Origin: Candidozyma auris
Taxonomy: Eukaryota > Ascomycota > Pichiomycetes > Serinales > Metschnikowiaceae
Direction: 5' to 3'
Length of the DNA: 64,000 bases
Assembly (NCBI RefSeq): GCF_003013715.1
Contig: NC_072814.1
Location: forward strand, 2,108,001-2,172,000
Of this stretch, positions 1 through 8,009 are shown piece by piece. The position numbers were made by a program, and so were the translations under genes. The first letter of the stretch is position 1, and the number at the start of each line of letters is the position of its first letter. The notes below the pieces were generated by a model. That model worked only from the letters and a program-made list of their open reading frames with translations, was not told where the DNA came from and made no database searches.

Positions 1-531
1 ACCATAAATGTTGGTGAGCAAATCAAACTAAATTATACGCTCTTCAATTATGAGCAAAGTGATATCACAATTGTGGGTCTCGGGGGGGCCTTTCGTCACC
101 CATTGACCGGTGAGAACGTGGTAAATCTTACGTCAAGCACAGTTGGGCCCATTGTCATTTCCCCGGGAGATTCAGCATCAGTAGGACAAAGAATCACCTT
201 CGACTTTGAGGCAGGAAATTATCTTCTTTCACCTCGCATTTTTGTTGCATTTAATGAAGAGTTGAAGGTAATCCAAAGTAGATCACAGCTAGTTGTGTTG
301 AAAGACGTCCCGCTTTCATTTTTTGATCCACACTTCTTATTTTTGGAATTGCTACTTGTTATTGCTTGTCTCGTTTTCGCTTACCTTTTCGCTCCAAATA
401 TGCTTCAAACATCCAAATTCGTGTCTGCCACCTCCGCACGCTCGAGTGATCCCACCAATTATGACCCTGAGTGGGTACCTCAACATCATCAAATCACTCA
501 ATCAAGGAAAAGGGCAAGAAAAACATACTGA
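1..531 (+). CDS. IRC22: Irc22-type TRAP-alpha-like ER membrane protein, 5' partial
   Basis: The reading frame is open from base 1, so the N-terminus and signal peptide lie outside the window. The visible 176 codons give a lumenal beta-sandwich-like domain (GGAFRHPLTGENV, then a SPRIFVAFNEEL stretch). A single membrane segment follows (roughly FLFLELLLVIACLVFAYLFA) and then a short basic cytosolic tail ending RKRARKTY. This is the pattern of fungal Irc22, related to the translocon-associated protein alpha subunit of the ER. The first in-frame start-like codon (GTG, base 73) is internal to the domain and is not the true start. Family role: ER membrane protein near the Sec61 translocon; its exact function is poorly defined. 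The next gene on the same strand starts 1.1 kb downstream. Confidence 0.8.
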   Translation, partial: TINVGEQIKLNYTLFNYEQSDITIVGLGGAFRHPLTGENVVNLTSSTVGPIVISPGDSASVGQRITFDFEAGNYLLSPRIFVAFNEELKVIQSRSQLVVLKDVPLSFFDPHFLFLELLLVIACLVFAYLFAPNMLQTSKFVSATSARSSDPTNYDPEWVPQHHQITQSRKRARKTY

Positions 532-1652
532 TTTCAATGAGGTCACGATAATGCTCACTACGGACTCTAAAATGTTACAAACTCTTCGTGGATACACCCG
601 ATTTTTTGTTGAGCCTATCAACGTGCTACAGTGATAATAGCTTTCCTTCGCCAATTCTGATTACTCGCTACATGAGTATGATGTTATCATTGAAGGCCAT
701 CAAGAATTATAGATTCCACAAGTCTGTGACTTGGGTATACCTTTACGTGCCTCTTTTGAGAAGACTTTAAAAGCAACGAACAGATGATGGATAAAGCTCG
801 CCATTTCATTGCTTATTCTACGAAATTTGATTACCTGTGAATGAATCGTCATCTTAATCATTCACGGAGCATTTTAATTCTGGCATTTCAAATTCTTCTT
901 CTTTATGTCGTGTTATCTAGACAAACGCCATTATAAAATAGGCGGAGTGGGAAAAGGGCACACCTGTTGATGAAGAATGATGTGATATTTCGGTGTAAAT
1001 ATATGAAACTACGACTCATCGTATTAACCATCTCCCGGAAAGAATACCTGGTTTCTGATGCTACTCATCATATATAGACCTATGGTCCCTAATGTTGGCG
1101 CCCGAGACCCGAATTTATTGTTCTCTTGATGGCCTGAAATCTTTTCCAAGTGAAGAAAGAAAAGTTAGGCTGTAGATGACTTTTGATATTCCTGGCTATA
1201 TTGCGGAAAATATATACGACCACATTATGACATCACGCCTATTGTGATTTGCTGGTACAAATCCTCATGAATGGGTGGCGCTTTCCTTGTATTGTTTCCC
1301 TGAAATGTTTGAATGAGGCTAAAATAGCCTTTTTAAACAAAAAGTATAAGTCAGATAGTTTGTGAAGCATCACAAGTTGTACTTGACCCCAGTGAGAGAT
1401 ATGGACCATAGTTAACGTCTAGGGCCACGATGGCATGGCTTAAACAAAATGATCAAAAAAATAAATTTTTCAGAATCAAATCTTCAGGCATGGTAACATA
1501 GAATAAATAAATAAATTCTCACCTACGTTGGGTTCGTTGGAAGCTATTTTAAAAGACCTGTAAACGCTACCTTTGATGCACGACGAGAACAATTCCTGCA
1601 CATAATTCAACACACACTTTCAATATGCACAGATAAGAATATATCGAGAGGT
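532..1652. other. Intergenic, IRC22 3' end to INP51 promoter
   Basis: AT-rich stretch between two plus-strand genes. Only short random frames are present. I see no tRNA box B, no intron signals and no long repeat. Confidence 0.6.
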
Positions 1653-4600
1653 ATGCGTCTTTATCTTAGTGAAAGACCCAGAACCTTCATAGTTCTAGAC
1701 GTCAATTACTCTTTGATATTAAGGCATCCATTTCCTACTTATACGAACAACAATCGGCTGAAAAAAAATGCCATCTATAAACATCAAACCAAGGAGCTGG
1801 AGAGCGAGGCACACTCTTTGAATAAAGTCATCGTCGAATTTGTTCGAAGCAGCCTTCTTGATCTTAGTTCTTTTAAGGATATCACGCCTAATAGGTTGAA
1901 ACACAACAAATCGCTTCTAGGCTTTCTCGGATTGCTATACGTTAGAGGTAATATCTACCTCGGCTTTATTACGAACTCCATCAGAGTAGCCTCCGTGAAG
2001 ATCGACGAGACTATCAATCTTGTTACGGATGTGACATTTTATTGTCTCAATAATGATGAATTTGACAGCAGTATCAATCTGGTTGAGCAAGAAACAAATT
2101 TACAAAAAGAAGACCCTGATATCCACATGACGAACCCTTCTCATTCCGTTCAGAAACTACTTCAGCTGGGCCATTTTTATTACTCGTCCGATTTTGATAT
2201 CACCTCCAATATTCAAGAGAGGGGATTTTCCGTCATGAGTAGAAACCGAATATATGCGGATAATCCGTATTTCAAAAGCTTCATGTGGAACCACTTTATG
2301 ATTTCAGAGCTAATAGAGTTCCGAAATGGTTTGAATCCAGTCGAGAAAAAACACTTTGATGAAGCCGGCTTCTTGACCATCCTAAGCAGAGGCTACGCTA
2401 AAACGGTCAGTATTACCCTTCAAGGTAGTGAAGAAGGGCTTTTGACTCTAATATCAAAGCAGTCGTGTATGAAAAGAGGTCCAATTTTTGGGGATTGGGG
2501 CTGTGACGACGATGGATTTGTGTCAAACTTTGTTGAGACTGAAATTGTTATACTCTGTGAGAGATTCTGCTTCGCGTATGTCATAGTTCGTGGCAACGTT
2601 CCAAGTTTTTGGGAGTTAGAAAGTGGATTCAGAAAAAGCAGCATGATCTCTAAGACTTCTAAAAGGCTTGTTTTTACACGTTCTTTTGAGACATCTCAAT
2701 TAGCATTCAACAAACATTTTGGACGTCTCGGAGATCAGTATGGAGATGTGCATGTGATTGACTGCCTTCTGGGTGATACAAAGAACTACCGAGGTCAACT
2801 TAAGCAGAGATTTAAGGATCACATTCTAACGTACTTGGAAAAATCATCTCACTACAAAGAGAAACCATCCGATGATGAGAAAGACATTTCCGCAAGCCAC
2901 TCAAATTACAAAATTCTGTCATCAGACCTACCTATCACAACATCTTTGATGAAACGTGCGGGTTACACTTCTTCGAATCTTAGTGAGTTATTGTCTCCTC
3001 TCATTGACTCTATTGTTGACTTCGGTGCGTTATTTTATGACTTCAATAAAAAGGTGTACGTTGGAAAGCAACTTGGGATTTTTCGTGTGAATTCCTTTGA
3101 CTGCCTTGGGAAGGCTAACTTCGTTAGCAAAATGATTTGCCAAGAGGTAATAGAGTTGGCTTTGAGAGATATGAATGTCAAGGTCGATGAAAATATTCGT
3201 TCCGTTCATGCAAAGTTATGGAAGGAAAATGATGACGTTCTCAAAGAGTTGACACAAAATTCTCTTTCAACATCGTCTCGAACGCAATCCGAGCATATAA
3301 ATAAAGGATTTAAGGCTCTGCTCACAAAAAAGTATCATACTGTTGTCGGTGATGTCAGATCGAATGAGACCGCCATGCGTAAGCTTTTAGGAAGATTACA
3401 TGATCAGGAAACTGTTCGATTGTACAATCCGTTACATCAATATATCAGTTGCCAAATGATGAAAAGAGCTTCAGAGTATAGCTATAAGAGGGATATAAAG
3501 ATCTTTGCGACGACTTTTAACGTCAATGGCTGTTTATGTGACGCTAAGAGCCTAAAAAACTGGTTTTTTCCTCCAATAACAAGTAAGGAAACATACGACA
3601 TAGTTTTTATTGGATTTCAAGAAATTGTTGAGCTCACACCTGGTAAAATGATAAACTCTCGGTCAGAGAACCTTGCGGAATGGGAAACAAAAATAAAAAA
3701 AGTTCTTGAAGAAGAAAGTTTTGACAAGTCCAAATACATAACTTTGTGGAGTGGGCAGATGGGAGGTATCGCACTATTATTATACATAAAGATAGGACAG
3801 ATTGCTCAGGTAAGTAATGTCGAGAGCGCTGTGAGGAAAACAGGCTTTGGAGGAATGAGTGCCAACAAGGGGGGCATGGCTCTTAGCTTGGAGTATCTGA
3901 AGACAAAATTTTGTTTTGTTTGCTCTCATCTTGCGGCAGGAATGAATAATCTCGACGAGCGTCATCAGGATTACAAGGCCATTGCTAAAGGTATCTCATT
4001 TACAAAAAATAGGAAAATCAGGGATCATGATGCTGTGATATGGGTGGGCGACTTTAACTATCGAATAACAATGCCAAATGACGTCGTACGTGCAATGATC
4101 GAAAAGAATGAAATCTCCGGCCTCTTCGAATATGATCAATTAAATCAACAAATGGCAAGCGGTGAAACATTCCCATTCTATGATGAGATGGAAATTTGTT
4201 TTCCTCCCACTTACAAGTTCGACAATAATACCTCAAGATACGATACATCAGACAAACAAAGAGTCCCAGCATGGACGGATCGAGTTTTGAGCATGTCGAG
4301 AGCAAAGATTTTAAAGCAAGAGATTTACAATTGCTGTCCTGAGGTCATCTTTTCTGATCATCGTCCAGTTTTTGCTCTATTCAGGGCCAATGTTATCATG
4401 ATAAACGAATCCGAGAAGAAGCGTGTCTCAAATGAAATCTACGAGGGATACAAGAAGGTGGTCGGTGGAGTTAATTATCTTTTGACGGGAAGTGATGTGC
4501 TGAGATTTGTTGCGGATGTTGGTGATAAGATCATTTCGCCACCCAGTTCCGACTCATCAAAGTGGTGGCTCAAAAATGGTCTATCTGCTAGGGTTGTTTT

Positions 4601-4736
4601 AAAAGATTTACAGGAGAGAGATCCTCAATGTGTTCTAGTTATTAACCCTTACAACCCATCAAATCCGTGGGCAATCAGAGGAGTGGAGACTATTGAAGGG
4701 ACCGAATTAGTGAAACGTCTAGCTTCTAGACCATAA
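1653..4736 (+). CDS. INP51: Synaptojanin-like inositol polyphosphate 5-phosphatase with degenerate Sac1 domain
   Basis: 1027 aa. N-terminal Sac1-like domain (about residues 60-600) followed by a type II 5-phosphatase domain (about 615-905). The 5-phosphatase motifs are intact: FATTFNVNG, IGFQEIVEL, ANKGGMA, WVGDFNYRI near residue 797, PAWTDRVL and SDHRPV near 900. The Sac1 active-site motif at residues 478-489 reads RVNSFDCLGKAN, where active Sac1 domains have RTNCxDCLDRTN. The catalytic Cys is Ser and the Arg is Lys, so this half should be inactive. That matches S. cerevisiae Inp51 rather than Inp52 or Inp53. Expected role: hydrolysis of PI(4,5)P2 to PI4P at the plasma membrane, affecting endocytosis and cell-wall signalling. 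The C-terminal tail has NPY and NPW tripeptides where Inp51 carries an EH-domain-binding NPF-type motif. Confidence 0.93.
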   Translation: MRLYLSERPRTFIVLDVNYSLILRHPFPTYTNNNRLKKNAIYKHQTKELESEAHSLNKVIVEFVRSSLLDLSSFKDITPNRLKHNKSLLGFLGLLYVRGNIYLGFITNSIRVASVKIDETINLVTDVTFYCLNNDEFDSSINLVEQETNLQKEDPDIHMTNPSHSVQKLLQLGHFYYSSDFDITSNIQERGFSVMSRNRIYADNPYFKSFMWNHFMISELIEFRNGLNPVEKKHFDEAGFLTILSRGYAKTVSITLQGSEEGLLTLISKQSCMKRGPIFGDWGCDDDGFVSNFVETEIVILCERFCFAYVIVRGNVPSFWELESGFRKSSMISKTSKRLVFTRSFETSQLAFNKHFGRLGDQYGDVHVIDCLLGDTKNYRGQLKQRFKDHILTYLEKSSHYKEKPSDDEKDISASHSNYKILSSDLPITTSLMKRAGYTSSNLSELLSPLIDSIVDFGALFYDFNKKVYVGKQLGIFRVNSFDCLGKANFVSKMICQEVIELALRDMNVKVDENIRSVHAKLWKENDDVLKELTQNSLSTSSRTQSEHINKGFKALLTKKYHTVVGDVRSNETAMRKLLGRLHDQETVRLYNPLHQYISCQMMKRASEYSYKRDIKIFATTFNVNGCLCDAKSLKNWFFPPITSKETYDIVFIGFQEIVELTPGKMINSRSENLAEWETKIKKVLEEESFDKSKYITLWSGQMGGIALLLYIKIGQIAQVSNVESAVRKTGFGGMSANKGGMALSLEYLKTKFCFVCSHLAAGMNNLDERHQDYKAIAKGISFTKNRKIRDHDAVIWVGDFNYRITMPNDVVRAMIEKNEISGLFEYDQLNQQMASGETFPFYDEMEICFPPTYKFDNNTSRYDTSDKQRVPAWTDRVLSMSRAKILKQEIYNCCPEVIFSDHRPVFALFRANVIMINESEKKRVSNEIYEGYKKVVGGVNYLLTGSDVLRFVADVGDKIISPPSSDSSKWWLKNGLSARVVLKDLQERDPQCVLVINPYNPSNPWAIRGVETIEGTELVKRLASRP

Positions 4737-5557
4737 TTTTGAGGTCACAATAATCAAATTCACCATATTCATTCACAGAATCTGTCCTAAAATCGTGACC
4801 AACATACTTATTAGGAAACTCAAGATCATACTTCAGCACTTTCATCGGTGGTTTCAATTATTTTGGCGTGTCTTACGTTTTGAATTGTAAATAGCATGAT
4901 GATCTCGTGTAGCTTAAGTGTATTCAACTTGTTTCAACATATGCGCAAGGTAGTGCTCGCATTCATATTACAACGTAAAAGGTTACCAACTAAGAAATAC
5001 AACCATGTGGTCAGATAAGAAGTAGCTTATCACTAGGTGCAGAAGGGAGCGATACATGGGTACAATCCAATTCAATACTTCATGGTTATGCATCAATTTC
5101 AATTGCAAACTGAAGTAAAAATGTGAGGCTGACTACTTGTAGAACAATAGCACGGAATAAATTGTGTGATAAGTTTAGTTATGAGGATGAACATTATCAG
5201 GGGCTCTAATCATCCGCAGTATGGAATATTGAAGTCAACTAGAATCCCGCTTTCGGAAATGAAGTCAACTTACCGATTTTCGAAGGCAGCATAATTTTCG
5301 GCTACATAATATGTCTTCCACACGTGGGGTAGGCATCTTGAGCACGCGGGCCTTAATTAGGAAGAAATCTCGAAATGCAGTCTTTCCTTATTATGTCTAA
5401 TAAGAAGAGACTCCCTGTAATACGAGCCGTATGAAGCGGGGATATGCATTATCAAACTGCCTTTGTCAAAAGTGATATTTCTCACGTCCCTTAATTTTGT
5501 GTATATATGCTGTCTATAATCGCCGTCATTGCTAAATAACGCACTAACTTTTCTATC
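4737..5557. other. Intergenic, INP51 to GIT1, contains GIT1 promoter
   Basis: No gene seen. Holds the Pho4-type site listed separately. A minus-strand frame here is mostly the shadow of GIT1 codons. Confidence 0.6.
5321..5328 (+). promoter_or_regulatory. Candidate Pho4 site upstream of GIT1
   Basis: CACGTGGG, the high-affinity Pho4 E-box, lies about 230 nt before the GIT1 ATG. In S. cerevisiae GIT1 is induced on phosphate starvation through Pho4/Pho2, so the site fits the gene. Binding is inferred from the motif only. Confidence 0.5.
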
Positions 5558-7048
5558 ATGAATAGTATCACGAATGCTGGATACTCTGGCACTCACTTTG
5601 AGTATGACTCCTCCGCTCGTGAAAACCGTATTCATAGGCGATCCGCTAGTGAGATATTTACAATCATTTGCGCTGGGTTTGCTTTGATTTCTGATGGATA
5701 TCAAAATAATGTCATGACAATGCTTAACACCGCTTTTGCTCAACTTTATCCGAAAGAATATACAAGTGAGATGAAGACAAATGTTTCAAATGCCTCACTT
5801 GTGGGGACCATTTTCGGCCAAGTCGTTATTGGAGTCTTGGCAGACAGGCTTAATAGAAAACAATCGATTATAATAGCGACCGTTTTTTTAGTGTTCGGAA
5901 CAGTCTTGTGTGCGGCTGCACACGGTAGGTCCGTGAACGGCATGTTCTGGATGTTGATTATCTTTCGTGGTGTCACTGGCTTTGGTATTGGAGCGGAATA
6001 CCCCTCGTGTTCAGTATCAACTAATGAAGCTGCGAACGAAGCGGTGAAAAGAAGAGGGGGGGTATTTTGTTTGGTAACCAATTTACCACTCTCTTTTGGT
6101 GGGCCTTTTGCGTTGATCATATTCTTAATTGTGTACCAAATCACGGACGGAGTGACAAATGGTCTCTGGCGAGCACTTTTTGCAATCGGAGCATTTTGGC
6201 CGTTGTCTGTATTTTACTTTAGATACAAGATGGCAACCTCTGTTTTGTTTAGGAAAGCAGCGATACGAAAAAACACCCCATACTGGTTGGCCTTAAAGTT
6301 TTATTGGAAGCGATTGTTGGGGACATGTTTATGTTGGTTTCTCTACGACTTTGTCACCTTTCCAAATGGCATATTTTCAGCTACTATCATTAAATCAGTG
6401 TTGGACAGTTCCGAAACCTCGAACCTTGAGCGCGTGGCTGAGTGGAATTTGTTACTTGGAACAATTGCCATTCCAGGAGTGCTTGTTGGTGCGTACTTAT
6501 GTGACAATATTGGACGCCGCAACACGCTTGCGTTGGGGTTCTCGGGCTACATCGTATTTGGCCTAATAATCGGATGCTCTTTCGATAAAATCAAAAAAAT
6601 TGTTCCCCTTTTTATAATTTTTTACGGTTTGATGATGTCTATGGGAAATCTTGGACCGGGAGATATGATGGGATTGACTTCATCGGAATCTTTTGCCACT
6701 CCCATTCGTGGCACGTGCTACGGAATCTCTGCCGCTATCGGAAAAGTTGGTGCTGTTGTTGGTACGAAAACGTTTACACCCATTCAGAATAACTTAGGAG
6801 AAAATTGGACGTTCATCATTGCAGCCATTTGTGGTTTGGTCGGTGTGATCTGTTCTTTGGTCCTCATTCCACAACTACAAGACGATGATTTAATGAGAGA
6901 GGACATCAAGTTCAAGAATTATTTGATTGATCAGGGGTGGAATGGAACTTTCGGTTATGAAGATGATGAACTGGACGCAGGAAGTGACACCTCTGATAAT
7001 GAGATCGAGAAACAGGCATATGTGGAGAACATCGCCCCTAAGACTTAA
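5558..7048 (+). CDS. GIT1: Git1-type glycerophosphodiester / glycerophosphoinositol permease (MFS)
   Basis: 496 aa with about 12 hydrophobic segments. It carries major facilitator motifs: DGYQNNVMT at the start of helix 1, GVLADRLNRKQ after helix 2 (motif A), RGVTGFGIGAEYP in helix 4 and GAYLCDNIGRRN at the matching loop of the second half. These are typical of the phosphate:H+ symporter family and specifically of Git1 proteins. Expected role: plasma-membrane uptake of glycerophosphoinositol or glycerophosphocholine as a phosphate source. The ATG at 5558 gives a normal 27-residue cytosolic N-terminus. A Pho4-type site lies upstream. Convergent with the next gene, 56 bases away. Which Git paralogue this is, and so its exact substrate, cannot be told from sequence alone. 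Confidence 0.88.
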   Translation: MNSITNAGYSGTHFEYDSSARENRIHRRSASEIFTIICAGFALISDGYQNNVMTMLNTAFAQLYPKEYTSEMKTNVSNASLVGTIFGQVVIGVLADRLNRKQSIIIATVFLVFGTVLCAAAHGRSVNGMFWMLIIFRGVTGFGIGAEYPSCSVSTNEAANEAVKRRGGVFCLVTNLPLSFGGPFALIIFLIVYQITDGVTNGLWRALFAIGAFWPLSVFYFRYKMATSVLFRKAAIRKNTPYWLALKFYWKRLLGTCLCWFLYDFVTFPNGIFSATIIKSVLDSSETSNLERVAEWNLLLGTIAIPGVLVGAYLCDNIGRRNTLALGFSGYIVFGLIIGCSFDKIKKIVPLFIIFYGLMMSMGNLGPGDMMGLTSSESFATPIRGTCYGISAAIGKVGAVVGTKTFTPIQNNLGENWTFIIAAICGLVGVICSLVLIPQLQDDDLMREDIKFKNYLIDQGWNGTFGYEDDELDAGSDTSDNEIEKQAYVENIAPKT

Positions 7049-7104
7049 TATGCGGCTACATAGAGGTAAAATCCTTGGAATTGAATACCAATCTATGAAA
7101 TGAT

Positions 7105-7509
7105 CTATTCATCGTCATCGTCTGGGATATCCCTATGAACGTGTTGGATGTCACCAACTGTTAACCCCTCTTCAGTTTTTTGAACTAAAGCTGTCAGCAG
7201 CTTTGGAGGAACATGATGAACCGCATCACTTCCTGTCAGAAAAACAAATGGCCAGCCTACTATGCATGATGTAGCAAGTAAACCAAATAAGAAGTATGGC
7301 GACCTTTGCTTGATTGTCTGAACAAGAGTGCCCTTGGGAAAGGTTGGCGTGCCTTTTGCGCCATTCATAATCGTTGGTGAAGCAGCTTTTGAACCGACAG
7401 CATTAGCTACTGTGGTCTGCTTGATGTCAATGGTGGGTTTTCTAGGTTTATAATGGTAATTAATGTGGCGCACAGTATACCCAACACCCAGAAAAGTGGT
7501 TTTAAACAT
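7105..7509 (-). CDS. Small single-pass membrane protein, unrecognised, possibly mitochondrial
   Basis: 134 aa from the first ATG at 7509; a longer frame begins at a TTG and is not used. Features: a basic, hydroxylated N-terminus poor in acidic residues (MFKTTFLGVGYTVRHINYHY), one hydrophobic segment around residues 72-91 (PYFLFGLLATSCIVGWPFVF), and a very acidic tail ending DIPDDDDE. The N-terminus could be a mitochondrial presequence and the protein an inner-membrane factor, but that is inference. I do not recognise the family. Tail-to-tail with GIT1. The open frame, clear TM pattern and acidic end make a real gene likely. Confidence 0.6.
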   Translation of the reverse strand: MFKTTFLGVGYTVRHINYHYKPRKPTIDIKQTTVANAVGSKAASPTIMNGAKGTPTFPKGTLVQTIKQRSPYFLFGLLATSCIVGWPFVFLTGSDAVHHVPPKLLTALVQKTEEGLTVGDIQHVHRDIPDDDDE

Positions 7510-8009
7510 TTTGGGGTATTTAAAAGAAGGGGCATTGGCTGAATATATATTATCAGATAATGGCTTCAAACGACAAGCAATTCAGCCCGCTTTGCATCAT
7601 GTCGTATGAAGATTGCTACGATGCTGACATGAACTGTAGCAACACAATTGCGACATTGGTTGTGATCTCAATCTTTTCTACGCTGCCTCCCTTTCCGGCT
7701 TAATTAAATTCCCTTTTTAAGAAAAACAAGCTGGAATATGAGTGTTTCCAAGAGTGCTGCCCCATATAAAAGCATCCAAATACAAAAGAAAAGAGCTTTT
7801 CACGGACCATAACCCTTGTCAACCCTTGACAGCAAAGGCAACACACTCTACGACTTCACCAATGCTCTGAGGCATTGACGTGATTGGTTTGAAAAACTTC
7901 AACTAATACATATTAAAACAAGGTTTGGAAGCAGACGAACTCACAAATCGACACTATTGAACTTTCGAAGCTTCGTGATCTTTCAAAACTCTTAGACTCC
8001 CAGAGCTTC
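7510..8009. other. Intergenic between orphan gene and RSN1
   Basis: Promoter of the 7509 gene and 3' region of RSN1. A 34-codon plus-strand micro-ORF (7599-7703) is open here but has no other support. Nothing else seen. Confidence 0.5.

Noticed and set aside
3807..3815. CAGGTAAGT, a perfect splice-donor string inside INP51
   Set aside because: The ORF continues in frame through the conserved 5-phosphatase domain, so nothing needs splicing there.
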